A stretch of DNA of 64,000 nucleotides, taken from assembly GCF_000212395.1 (NCBI RefSeq), contig NC_015499.1, positions 1,819,001 to 1,883,000 on the forward strand. Reading direction: 5' to 3'. A program made the translations under genes and the position numbers. Positions 38,502 through 46,837 of this stretch are shown piece by piece. Origin of the DNA: Thermodesulfobium narugense DSM 14796. GTDB taxonomy: Bacteria; Thermodesulfobiota; Thermodesulfobiia; Thermodesulfobiales; Thermodesulfobiaceae. The notes below the pieces were generated by a model. It was not told where the DNA came from. It did no database searches and saw only the letters and a program-made list of their open reading frames with translations. Every line of letters starts with the position of its first letter. Position 1 is the stretch's first letter.

Positions 38502-39068
38502 TTAAAATTTTTGTTCTGAATTACTAATTCTGTCAGATTTTTTTAATATTACGTGATAAATTGAAGGCGTTAGGTCTTCCATGTGAATCAGATCAAATCC
38601 TGAGAATATTAGAGTACCCAGAAGTAAATCTTCCTCTACCCTAACTACAGCCGGTGGCCCAAAATTCTCTTTTCTTTCCTTTTTCCACTCAATTACAGAA
38701 AGTATGCCTGTAGATCTTAACCACCTGTTTATTCTTTTCAGAATTAAAGGAGCATCTTCTAATTCGTGATATACAGAAGACATTATTACAAGATCAAAAT
38801 ATTCTTCTTGAAACTCTAAGTCTTCAAAACTCGAATTAAGAGCAATTAGATTATTAATATTTTCACTTTTTGCACGATTTAACATTATGTTTAAAACTTC
38901 AGTATTTTTATCAACAGCAAATATTGTTCCCTTGGTAAGCATTTTTGCACATGGTATAGAGATTGCTCCTCCTCCACAACCAAGATCTAATATCCTTAGA
39001 TCATCTTTAATTATTATTTCATCTAAAACTCTTTTAACGTCTATAAACTGCGATATGTCTTTGTGCAA
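38502..39068 (-). CDS. Class I SAM-dependent methyltransferase
   Basis: A 188-residue Rossmann methyltransferase. Motif I is LRILDLGCGGGAISIP (28-42), followed by the acidic motif AVDKNTEV and motif IV-like DLVIMSSVYHEL. The substrate is not evident. The start is TTG (39068) with AGGAGGG 8 nt upstream. It precedes moeA on the reverse strand by 30 nt and may open the molybdopterin operon. Confidence 0.86.
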   Translation of the reverse strand: MHKDISQFIDVKRVLDEIIIKDDLRILDLGCGGGAISIPCAKMLTKGTIFAVDKNTEVLNIMLNRAKSENINNLIALNSSFEDLEFQEEYFDLVIMSSVYHELEDAPLILKRINRWLRSTGILSVIEWKKERKENFGPPAVVRVEEDLLLGTLIFSGFDLIHMEDLTPSIYHVILKKSDRISNSEQKF

Positions 39069-39208
39069 TTCTACTACCCTCCTAAAAAGCCCTTTAAAAC
39101 ATTATAACGCTAAAAACTAAACTGTTTTTTAAAGAAATTTATTAATAAATTTTATTAATTTATAAAATAGAATAACTACTAAGAGGTTCATTTTAAGATT
39201 CAGTAATC

Positions 39209-39236
39209 CTTACATAACAATCTATAGTATTATAAA
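39209..39236 (+). promoter_or_regulatory. Probable thiM-acyP promoter
   Basis: CTTACA (39209-39214) and TATAAA (39231-39236) are 16 nt apart, and the thiM start codon lies 39 nt further on. I see no TPP riboswitch in the 207-nt intergenic region. Confidence 0.42.
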
Positions 39237-39275
39237 ATATAGGATTCTAAAATAAGACTTTAAGGAGCCAAAGAA

Positions 39276-40085
39276 GTGAATGATTACGAATGGATTAAAA
39301 AAATATTACAGAAAATAAAGGAAAGAAAACCCTTGATTCATCATCTTACAAATTACGTCGTAATGAACGATAGTGCAAACATAACGCTTGCAATTGGAGC
39401 TCTTCCAATAATGGCGCTGGAAGAGGTTGAATTAGATGATATAACGAATATGGCTTCAGCAGTATTGCTAAACATTGGAACTCTTAAGCAAGATGAAATA
39501 AATCACATGCTCGTTGCCGGAAAATATGCAAATTTTAAAAACCTCCCCCTAATTTTAGACCCCGTTGGGGCAGGAGCAAGCAAGTTTAGAACAAGAACAG
39601 CAAAAAATCTTTTGCAAAATTTGAAAATAAGTATTATAAAGGGTAATTCCTTTGAGATAGCAACTCTTATTGATTTGCCTGCTGAAGGCATAGGAGTAGA
39701 TGCCACCCCTTCTAACAAAAATTATGCTAATATAGCAAAAGAGGCTGCTAAGAAATATAGAGCCATAGTTTTGGTAACAGGAGAAAAAGACTTTGTTAGT
39801 GATGGTGATAAAGTATTTGAAATTGAGGGTGGAAGCTCTTTGATGTCAAAGGTAACCGGTTGTGGTTGTATGTTAGGATCTATTGTTGCCTCCTTTGCAG
39901 CCATAGAAAGTGATAATTTACTAATGGCTTCTCTTGGAGCAAGCATATTTTTCAAATCAGTTGGAAAGGTAGCCGAGCAAAGAAGCTCATTACCTGGCTC
40001 ATTTAGAAATAACTTAATAGATTCAGCTTACCTAATTGCAAATGATGAGGAAAAATTAAACGCGATTTGGAGGGAAGAGAAATGA
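39276..40085 (+). CDS. thiM: Hydroxyethylthiazole kinase
   Basis: Phosphorylates 4-methyl-5-(2-hydroxyethyl)thiazole for thiamine salvage. The 269-residue ribokinase-like protein has the signatures PLIHHLTNYVVMNDSAN (in parts HHLTNYVVMND), LDPVGAGAS and the catalytic SKVTGCGCMLGS. The start is GTG (39276), with AAGGAG about 10 nt upstream. It overlaps acyP by 4 nt. Confidence 0.95.
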   Translation: MNDYEWIKKILQKIKERKPLIHHLTNYVVMNDSANITLAIGALPIMALEEVELDDITNMASAVLLNIGTLKQDEINHMLVAGKYANFKNLPLILDPVGAGASKFRTRTAKNLLQNLKISIIKGNSFEIATLIDLPAEGIGVDATPSNKNYANIAKEAAKKYRAIVLVTGEKDFVSDGDKVFEIEGGSSLMSKVTGCGCMLGSIVASFAAIESDNLLMASLGASIFFKSVGKVAEQRSSLPGSFRNNLIDSAYLIANDEEKLNAIWREEK

Positions 40086-40351
40086 CCCTATATGCCAAAG
40101 TAATAGGAAAAGTTCAAGGAGTATATTTTAGGGCTTTCACGCAAAAGATAGCTAGAGAATTAGACCTTAGAGGTACAGTTAGAAACCTAAGCGATGGTTC
40201 TGTAGAGGTTGTAGCCGTTGGAGAGGAAGAAAAAATAAATAAGTTAATAAAAGAATTAAAAAAGGGATCACCCGGTTCAAAAGTAATTGACATAGAAATA
40301 AAAAAGGATAAACACGATTTAGACTTTGAAGATTTTAAAATTGTTTACTAA
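40082..40351 (+). CDS. acyP: Acylphosphatase
   Basis: An 89-residue acylphosphatase that hydrolyses carboxyl-phosphate bonds. Catalytic Arg and Asn are seen in GKVQGVYFRAFT and TVRNLSDGSVEVV. The ATG at 40082 overlaps the thiM stop as ATGA and is preceded by GGAGGG about 8 nt upstream; an earlier in-frame TTG (40067) is not needed. It converges on fliY with 12 nt between. Confidence 0.95.
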   Translation: MTLYAKVIGKVQGVYFRAFTQKIARELDLRGTVRNLSDGSVEVVAVGEEEKINKLIKELKKGSPGSKVIDIEIKKDKHDLDFEDFKIVY

Positions 40352-40363
40352 AATAAATATAGT

Positions 40364-41524
40364 TTAAATTTTTTCCAGCCTCTCTCTGGGGCTTATTATT
40401 TCTGTGATTCTTATGCCAAAATTTTCATCTATAACTACCACTTCGCCTCGAGCAATTAACTCATCGTTTATCATTACTTCAAGAGCCTCTCCAGCAAGCT
40501 TATTTAATTCAATAACAGACCCTGACCTTAACTCTAACACGTCTTTTAGCGTCATCTTTGCATTACCAAGTGAAACACTAAGCTCAAGAGGTATATTCAA
40601 GAGATTTTCAATGTTAATCGAATCCCCTTGAGGTGATGGCTGAAGCTGTTGAAATTGGGCTTGAGAAGCCTGTATTTGAGGTTGTTGTTGGTATGTAGGT
40701 GGAGGTGGCGGATAACTATATGGTGGTGGTGGATAATTATAGGGGTTTTGCTGCGATGCTTGTGGCGGATACGAATATGGGGGTTGCTGAACTCCAGACT
40801 GAGGAATTGAAGAATTAACAGCCGTTGAACCCGCAGCACTTAAAGGCTGTGAAGCACTTTGAGGCGACATAGTAGTGCTTTGATTCTCTAAGGAAGAAGC
40901 TTTAGACGCGCTGTCATCTTGGTTTTCAATCATAGCCTTAGCTTTATTAACAGCCATCTGAGCCATTTTTTGGGCTACGGGCTCCGATAATATCATGACC
41001 AACTTCGTTTGAAAAACATTTTCTCCTGTAAAATCAAATAATACCTCTACCGCTTCTTTCCCTGATGCTATCTGCTTCAGCGATTCTACAATCGGCTGTT
41101 CATCAAAATTGACTACACTAGGAGGCATTATATTAATCCTGCCACCTAAAAGGCTAGCAAGAGCCGTTGAAGCTGCTCCCATCATTTGATTCATAGCTTC
41201 CTGCAGAGCCGATTCAGCAAGTTCATCGAATGGAAGCTCTGGATTTCCCTCTCCGCCCATCATAAGATCAGCAATAATTGAACCATCAGTTTTTTTAACA
41301 ACAAGCAAAGAGGAACCTTCCACTTCTCCTTCATAACCTATCATCACGCCGATGGAATTGTCTTCGAAATCAGCTGCAATCTGTTCAATATCGCTTATGT
41401 CAACCATTGGAGAAGTAATCGATATCTTTTTATTAACCAGTTGTGAAAGAGTGGTGGCTGCAGAGCCCATAGCCATATTTAAGACTTCACCAATAGCATC
41501 TATTTGTTCGTCAGTTAGATTCAT
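40364..41524 (-). CDS. fliY: Flagellar motor switch phosphatase FliY (CheC-FliN fusion)
   Basis: A 386-residue FliY. It has two CheC-like phosphatase motifs (EVLNMAMGSAATTL, 13-26, and QEAMNQMMGAASTAL, about 108-122), both keeping the Glu and Asn of the CheY-P phosphatase site. A low-complexity Pro/Gln/Tyr-rich linker (about 235-295) follows, then a C-terminal FliN/SpoA domain. It forms the C-ring with FliM and terminates CheY signalling. It is the last gene of the flagellar operon, 4 nt after fliM. Confidence 0.94.
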   Translation of the reverse strand: MNLTDEQIDAIGEVLNMAMGSAATTLSQLVNKKISITSPMVDISDIEQIAADFEDNSIGVMIGYEGEVEGSSLLVVKKTDGSIIADLMMGGEGNPELPFDELAESALQEAMNQMMGAASTALASLLGGRINIMPPSVVNFDEQPIVESLKQIASGKEAVEVLFDFTGENVFQTKLVMILSEPVAQKMAQMAVNKAKAMIENQDDSASKASSLENQSTTMSPQSASQPLSAAGSTAVNSSIPQSGVQQPPYSYPPQASQQNPYNYPPPPYSYPPPPPTYQQQPQIQASQAQFQQLQPSPQGDSINIENLLNIPLELSVSLGNAKMTLKDVLELRSGSVIELNKLAGEALEVMINDELIARGEVVVIDENFGIRITEIISPRERLEKI

Positions 41525-41528
41525 ACGT

Positions 41529-42500
41529 TCATTCCCTCAACACCTCAGTAATTTTTATTGCCAAATTCTTACCAACCCTTCCAGGCACTCCTAAAAATTT
41601 TTGTTTCTTCTCTATTTTAACATCAAGTGGTTTATCAACCTTCGTATCTAACAATAAAGTGTCACCAACTCTTAAATTAATCAAATCTCTCAAAGGAATA
41701 TGCATATGTCCCAAACATACCTGCAAGTTAACCATTACGTTCAAAACATGTTGATAAACGTATTCTCTTTCTATGTCATTTTCTGCCTTTTTCTTTACAA
41801 AAAATCTTTGAGCAGAAAGGTGATTAACTATTGGTTCTAACAAACTATATGGAATTGCTAAGGACATTATACCACTAAGATCTCCAATGCCTATGTCCAT
41901 AGTAATTAGTACCACCATTTCATTCGCTGGGACAATTTGTGCAAATTCAGGATTTGTTTCTGTTCCTACAAAGGTAAGACTTACAGGGTAAACTGTTCTC
42001 CATGCCTCCTCAAGGGCTACAAGGTGCCTATCAACAAGCTTAGCAATTAAAGCATTTTCTATGTCTGTTGGAGCTCTTGGACTAGGCGGTGGGAGTCCAG
42101 AACCTCCTAACAATCTGTCCACAAGAGCCAAAGTAATGTTCAAATTCATTTCCAAAACCATTGATAGTCCGGTATTTTCCCAACTAATTATTACAATCAT
42201 TGCAGGGGGGATTAGCGAGTTTATAAACTCTTCGTAAGGAACTTGATCTATTGCAGAAAAATCTAACCTCATGCTGCCTCTTACCAGGCTTGAAAGAGAG
42301 GTCGCTACTAACCTTCCATACGTTTCATGGATCAGTTCAAGCGTTCTGAGATGATCTCTAGAAAATTTACTAGGTCTTTTGAAGTCGTAAGTCTTTACGG
42401 TCTTTTCTGGCTCTTTTTCAAGCAGATCAGCGCTAACCTGACCTGTATTAAAGGCATTTAGGATTGCATCTATTTCGTCTTGGCTTAAAACATCAGCCAT
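41529..42500 (-). CDS. fliM: Flagellar motor switch protein FliM
   Basis: A 323-residue switch protein: an N-terminal CheY-P-binding motif LSQDEIDAIL (5-14), the middle CheC-like domain (FDSLRTLELIHETYGRL-type region: HLRTLELIHETYGRLVATSL) and the C-terminal SpoA domain ending ALKITEVL-like (AIKITEVL). It sets rotation direction. The ATG overlaps the motA end by 1 nt, so motA lies directly upstream. Confidence 0.96.
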   Translation of the reverse strand: MADVLSQDEIDAILNAFNTGQVSADLLEKEPEKTVKTYDFKRPSKFSRDHLRTLELIHETYGRLVATSLSSLVRGSMRLDFSAIDQVPYEEFINSLIPPAMIVIISWENTGLSMVLEMNLNITLALVDRLLGGSGLPPPSPRAPTDIENALIAKLVDRHLVALEEAWRTVYPVSLTFVGTETNPEFAQIVPANEMVVLITMDIGIGDLSGIMSLAIPYSLLEPIVNHLSAQRFFVKKKAENDIEREYVYQHVLNVMVNLQVCLGHMHIPLRDLINLRVGDTLLLDTKVDKPLDVKIEKKQKFLGVPGRVGKNLAIKITEVLRE

Positions 42501-43294
42501 TATGCACTAACTCTTTCCTTTTCTTTTTGTGCCTCATACGCTAACCTTAGCGTAGGGGGCAAAAATACCTTCAATTTTTCTTCTATTATTCTTGGATTAT
42601 CCCCTGCCTGTATTGAGAGTATGCCTTCCATTATCATTGTCTTAATTTGCGTTTCCTCTTTGCTCCTAACGCCCAATTTCCCAGCAATGGGCAAAAACAC
42701 AAGGTTAGCTACGCCAACACCATATAGAGTAGCTATAAAGGCGCCAGCAATTGCCTGACTGACGCCACTTGGATCTTCCAAATTTGCAAGCATGTGAACA
42801 AGACCCATAACCGTACCAAGAATACCTAAAGTGGGCGCAAATCCCCCCAACCCTACAAAGAAATTTTCGCCCAATTTGTGTCTCGCTTCCATTATCTCTA
42901 AATCATTTTCTAAAATTGCTCTAACTAGTTCAGGATCAACAGCATCTACTACCAGCTGAACTCCTCTTTTCATAAACATATCATCAACGCCCTCAAGCTC
43001 GGCTTCAAGTGATAGCAGACCTTCTCTCCTGGCCTTTTCAGCAAGCCTTACAATCTGATCTATAACTGTCACAGGATTATCCTTAGGTGCAAAAAAGGCC
43101 TTTCTAACAATTTTTGGAACCATTTTTAATTGATCCACTGTTGTGTTTATGACTACTGCACCAGTAGTTCCACCAAGCACCAACACAAAAGCTGGTAGGC
43201 TCAAATAGTGTGAAAATGACCCACCTTCAATAATGACAGATAACATTATAGAGCCAAAAGCAATGGCAAAGCCTGCAACTGTTGCTATGTCCAT
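42500..43294 (-). CDS. motA: Flagellar stator protein MotA
   Basis: A 264-residue ion-channel stator subunit with four membrane helices, including an N-terminal pair (about 4-22 and 32-50) and a later pair around residues 148-200. The family motif FAPTLGILGTVMGLVHML is present. It needs MotB for torque; no motB follows in this operon, which passes directly into fliM. It overlaps fliM by 1 nt, 3 nt after flbD. Confidence 0.95.
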   Translation of the reverse strand: MDIATVAGFAIAFGSIMLSVIIEGGSFSHYLSLPAFVLVLGGTTGAVVINTTVDQLKMVPKIVRKAFFAPKDNPVTVIDQIVRLAEKARREGLLSLEAELEGVDDMFMKRGVQLVVDAVDPELVRAILENDLEIMEARHKLGENFFVGLGGFAPTLGILGTVMGLVHMLANLEDPSGVSQAIAGAFIATLYGVGVANLVFLPIAGKLGVRSKEETQIKTMIMEGILSIQAGDNPRIIEEKLKVFLPPTLRLAYEAQKEKERVSA

Positions 43295-43297
43295 ATA

Positions 43298-43525
43298 TTA
43301 ACCCTTGTTTTCGGATGTGTTTTGCATTCTGGCCTGGGCAAACCTTAAACCTACCTTTTTATTATACTCGATTATTTTTTCAACTATTTCTTCGGGAGTC
43401 TCCTTTACCATAAATTTTTTTCCTGTAAAAAGAGTTATAGTCGTATCAGGTGAACTCTCTATAGATTCTATCAAATCTGAATTTAAGATAAACTCTGCAT
43501 CGTTTAACTTTGTTAATTTTATCAT
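43298..43525 (-). CDS. flbD: FlbD/SwrD-family flagellar protein
   Basis: A 75-residue FlbD protein, with the typical KLTKLNDAEFILNSDLIESIE start and FTGKKFMVKETPEEIVEKI core. SwrD in Bacillus raises motor torque. It overlaps the upstream hook-family gene by 4 nt and precedes motA by 3 nt, the conserved location. Confidence 0.93.
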   Translation of the reverse strand: MIKLTKLNDAEFILNSDLIESIESSPDTTITLFTGKKFMVKETPEEIVEKIIEYNKKVGLRFAQARMQNTSENKG

Positions 43526-44289
43526 ACTATAAGTCCTATTGCAGTCTGAAGCATACTATCGCTTGTAGTAATAGCTTGAGCGTTTACCTGATAAGTTCTT
43601 TCATAATCGATTAAATTGGCCATCTGAGTTGCAAGGTCAGTATTTGAACCTTCTAAAGCATTTTGGATTATTGAGTAACCGTTGCTTAGCGCTACTGGAT
43701 TTCCAGAATTTACAGATGGACTAAAATTATTTCCTCCTACGTTTATAAGTGCATTTTTGTTTATAAAATCAACTACCATAATTTTCCCATCCAAAACAGA
43801 CTGCCCATTCGAGAAATTTGAATAAACTGAACCGTCCGGCTTAACTGTAAAGTTTACGAAATTTTTAGATGTAGTATCGATATTTATATTACCATTTGTA
43901 CCTTGTACATACAAACCATCTGCAGTTACAAGGTTGCCGTTGCTATCTAGGCTAAAGGATCCATCCCTCGTATAATAGGTATTTGTCCCATCAGAAACAA
44001 CAAAAAATCCGCTACCGCTGATTGCAAAATCTGTAGGGTCGTTAGTAGTTAGAACTGGTCCCTGAGTAAAAGATAGCGACGTAGAGTCAAGCTTAGATCC
44101 TGCTCCGATCTGAAGAGGGTTTGTCCTGGAGGTTGCAAATGAAAGCTCTTGTGACAAGACATCAGCAAAAGTAGGGTTGCTTTCTTTAAACCCCGTCGTA
44201 TTAACGTTTGAAATATTGTTTGCCACTACATCCAGAGCACTCTGGCTGGAGAGGGCACCACTTACAGCAGTAAAAATAGAATTATCCAT
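43522..44289 (-). CDS. Flagellar hook-basal body protein (FlgE/F/G family)
   Basis: A 255-residue rod/hook-family protein. It has the N-terminal SALDVVANNISNVNTTGFKE helix signature (in parts ALDVVANNISNVNT) and the C-terminal LIDYERTYQVNAQAITTSD helix. The middle domain is too short for a full hook protein and fits FlgF or FlgG. It follows flgE by 29 nt and overlaps flbD by 4 nt. Exact subtype is uncertain. Confidence 0.9.
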   Translation of the reverse strand: MDNSIFTAVSGALSSQSALDVVANNISNVNTTGFKESNPTFADVLSQELSFATSRTNPLQIGAGSKLDSTSLSFTQGPVLTTNDPTDFAISGSGFFVVSDGTNTYYTRDGSFSLDSNGNLVTADGLYVQGTNGNINIDTTSKNFVNFTVKPDGSVYSNFSNGQSVLDGKIMVVDFINKNALINVGGNNFSPSVNSGNPVALSNGYSIIQNALEGSNTDLATQMANLIDYERTYQVNAQAITTSDSMLQTAIGLIV

Positions 44290-44318
44290 AACTTTAACCT
44301 CCTAAAATTCACAAACTC

Positions 44319-45998
44319 CTACGGAGCAGCCTTTAGCGATAATAAATCCTGAAGCATTTGATCAGATGTGGTTATAACTCTGGCATTCGCCTCATAACCT
44401 CTTTCAGTAGTAATCAAGTTCGTAAACTGCTGGGAAAGATCTACGTTGGACATTTCAAGGGCACTTGGAATAATCGTTCCTATACCGCCAGAACCAGCAG
44501 CACCAATTTGGGCAGTTCCAGAATTTGAAGAAGTACTATATATGTTCGATCCATTACTGGTTAAGCCTGATGGATTTGGGAAATTAGCTAGTGCAATCTG
44601 ACCTATAGCGTTTGTAAGACCATTAGAATAAGTTCCGGTAATAACGCCTGACTGATCTATAGAATAGCTCTGTAAAGAACCAGAAGAATAACCGTCCTGG
44701 CTAGCAAAGTTTAGACTAGACGATCCTCCGTATTGCGTCATGCCGGAAAAGTTAATTGTGGGAGTCCATGGAGTAGAAGCACCTGTTGACGGATTTATCA
44801 AAAGTGTTGCTGTAGAAGTAGAGGGAGTTGGATAAGTAGTAGTAACATTTGAAAGTGAGCCATTAGAGTTGAATGTTAGTGTACCGTAGCCAGAAGTAGC
44901 ATAAACGTTTGAAACAGGAGTAGTACCTACATCAGATGAAGCATAAGAAAAATTATTAAGCCCTGTAGCAGCTCCTGTTGAACCATCATTCTCAGTGATT
45001 GTTAACCAGTTCGTTCCATAAGTACCAGTCGGATCCACCAATTTTGACTGCAAATTAACGCTACCACTATTATTGCTTGCTACAAAATAATTTTTCAGTA
45101 TTTGATCGTTGTTTATAGCGTTTATGACCTTCTGTTCTATTGTAGAGGTCGTGTCACCATTTTGAACTGTAATAGATATATTGTAGGGCACGTTGTCTCC
45201 AACAATGCTCTGGATTGCATAGCCATTAAAAGAAAGGGTTATGTTCCCTGTTGCAGTAGCAGGTCCACTAGGAGCAGCAGCGGTCTTACTTGGAACATCA
45301 GCAGACGGAAGAGTTGTAAGAGTTCTCCACTTCCATGTGTTTTGAGTACCAGTTGGGGTAATAACTGTGGTAACAGAGTGGGATACGCCAAGAGAATCAT
45401 ATATTGCCCCAGATGACGTAACGGCATACGGAGTAGTAGAAGATGATGTGTTCGCGTACTGGGATGCGTCAAGATTCCCCGTCATAGTAATGTTGTTTGA
45501 CTGTTTTGCAGGCATAGACTGTCCTATTGGAATCTTCAAGTCAGACACAGGACCTGAGGGATTTACTACACCACTAGAATCAGCCTGCCAACCTTGAACC
45601 TTAAGACCTGCACTATTTACAAGATTTCCGTTTGCATCTACGTTAAACGAGCCGTCTCTGGTATAAAAATTTTGAGAGCCGTTGTTCACGATAAAAAAGC
45701 CGTTGCCCTGTATAGCAAGATCGGTATTTACTCCAGTATTTTCAGTAGAAGAACTAGTAAATGGAGTAGAAATAGCAGCGATTTGAGTGCCCAGACCAAT
45801 TTGCATTGGATTGATCCCCCCCAAACCGTTTTGAGGAGCTGACGCTCCGCTGAGAGTTTGAGAAAGCATTTGAGAAAAGGTAACTGTACTCGCCTTAAAA
45901 CCAATAGTATTAACGTTTGCGATGTTATTACCTATTACGTCCATAGCTGTTTGGTTATTTTGTAAACCACTAACAGCAGAAGACATAGCTCTTAACAT
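44319..45998 (-). CDS. flgE: Flagellar hook protein FlgE
   Basis: A 559-residue hook protein. N- and C-terminal coiled-coil segments (AVSGLQNNQTAMDVIGNNIA and LITTERGYEANARVITTSD) enclose a Ser/Thr/Gly/Asn-rich outer region, as expected for D1/D2 domains. It is exported without a signal peptide. A gene for a flagellar operon protein (TIGR02530-like) lies 52 nt upstream, and the shorter hook-family protein follows. Confidence 0.95.
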   Translation of the reverse strand: MLRAMSSAVSGLQNNQTAMDVIGNNIANVNTIGFKASTVTFSQMLSQTLSGASAPQNGLGGINPMQIGLGTQIAAISTPFTSSSTENTGVNTDLAIQGNGFFIVNNGSQNFYTRDGSFNVDANGNLVNSAGLKVQGWQADSSGVVNPSGPVSDLKIPIGQSMPAKQSNNITMTGNLDASQYANTSSSTTPYAVTSSGAIYDSLGVSHSVTTVITPTGTQNTWKWRTLTTLPSADVPSKTAAAPSGPATATGNITLSFNGYAIQSIVGDNVPYNISITVQNGDTTSTIEQKVINAINNDQILKNYFVASNNSGSVNLQSKLVDPTGTYGTNWLTITENDGSTGAATGLNNFSYASSDVGTTPVSNVYATSGYGTLTFNSNGSLSNVTTTYPTPSTSTATLLINPSTGASTPWTPTINFSGMTQYGGSSSLNFASQDGYSSGSLQSYSIDQSGVITGTYSNGLTNAIGQIALANFPNPSGLTSNGSNIYSTSSNSGTAQIGAAGSGGIGTIIPSALEMSNVDLSQQFTNLITTERGYEANARVITTSDQMLQDLLSLKAAP

Positions 45999-46050
45999 AT
46001 TTCACCCTCCTTAACTTTTCGAGGGCCTCCGACATGCGGTCCAGCCCATT

Positions 46051-46404
46051 TTATAATATTATTGCACTATCAATATTTGTAAAAACGTTATCCTTTAAAT
46101 TCTCCTGGCTTACAGCAGTTATAATAGTTTTGCTTTTAGGATTGACTACAAAAGCCCTGTTGTCCATAAGCACAAGAGATTCTCTTGAACCTTTTTTTGA
46201 AAGCTTTTCCATAGCATAGTTCATCTTTGAAATATCTTGAGAACTAAGACTTATACCTCTTGATTCAAGGCGCTTTGAGGCGTGATTTGTAAGGTTTATG
46301 TTACTAAGTTCACTGTTTAAAATCTGGGCAAAACTTGAATCTGACTGAAGTTTTGGAAAACTGCTATTAGAAGTGCCTTGTCCTTGAATTTTATCTATCT
46401 TCAT
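46051..46404 (-). CDS. Flagellar operon protein (TIGR02530-like)
   Basis: A 117-residue protein often placed between flgD and flgE. It has the signature HASKRLESRGISLS (41-54) and a C-terminal AVSQENLKDNVFTNID. Function is not established. It overlaps flgD by 4 nt. Confidence 0.85.
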   Translation of the reverse strand: MKIDKIQGQGTSNSSFPKLQSDSSFAQILNSELSNINLTNHASKRLESRGISLSSQDISKMNYAMEKLSKKGSRESLVLMDNRAFVVNPKSKTIITAVSQENLKDNVFTNIDSAIIL

Positions 46405-46820
46405 GAAACGCTTACTACGCTCGAAAGATTTATAGTAGAACCGTTATCTAATACCAAAGAAGGATTTCCATTTTTTATAGTAACCTGGGTAACTGTAGCG
46501 CTTTGTGTGCTGTTGTCAGCAGCGGTATACTGAATTTTTTTACCTATTAAGTTGGTAGCATACAGATTGTTTATGTTTGTCATAGAATTTTGTACGGAAT
46601 TACTCATGTTTGTCATTTGTTGTGTGGTAGTAAGAGCTGATAACTCGTTCATAAACTCGTTTGTGCTCATAGCGTCAAGAGGATCCTGATTTTTTAGCTG
46701 AGCAATTAAAAGGGTCAAAAAAGCATTGGTGCTTGCCAGGCTATTAGCGCTCGAACTTGAACTGGTATTAGAACTTGCACTAGTACTATTACTCGTTGAA
46801 CCAACGCTTGAAACTGACAT
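46401..46820 (-). CDS. flgD: Flagellar hook capping protein FlgD
   Basis: A 139-residue short FlgD that caps the growing hook. The diagnostic segment is AFLTLLIAQLKNQDPLDAMSTNEFM (in parts FLTLLIAQLKNQDPLDAM). The N-terminus is Ser/Asn-rich, and the usual C-terminal FlgD Ig-like domain is absent, as in some thermophiles. It follows fliK by 17 nt. Confidence 0.93.
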   Translation of the reverse strand: MSVSSVGSTSNSTSASSNTSSSSSANSLASTNAFLTLLIAQLKNQDPLDAMSTNEFMNELSALTTTQQMTNMSNSVQNSMTNINNLYATNLIGKKIQYTAADNSTQSATVTQVTIKNGNPSLVLDNGSTINLSSVVSVS

Positions 46821-46837
46821 TTTAATGCCTCCTTTTT

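Noticed and set aside
39069-39275. TPP riboswitch before thiM
   Set aside because: I find no CTGAGA-type P3 or conserved TPP core in the AT-rich 207 nt.
40600-40850. Forward/reverse frames in the repeat-rich FliY region
   Set aside because: The Pro/Gln/Tyr linker of FliY creates long open shadow frames by composition.
45102-45842. Several forward frames opposite flgE
   Set aside because: They are shadows of the low-complexity hook gene and lack ribosome binding sites and motifs.
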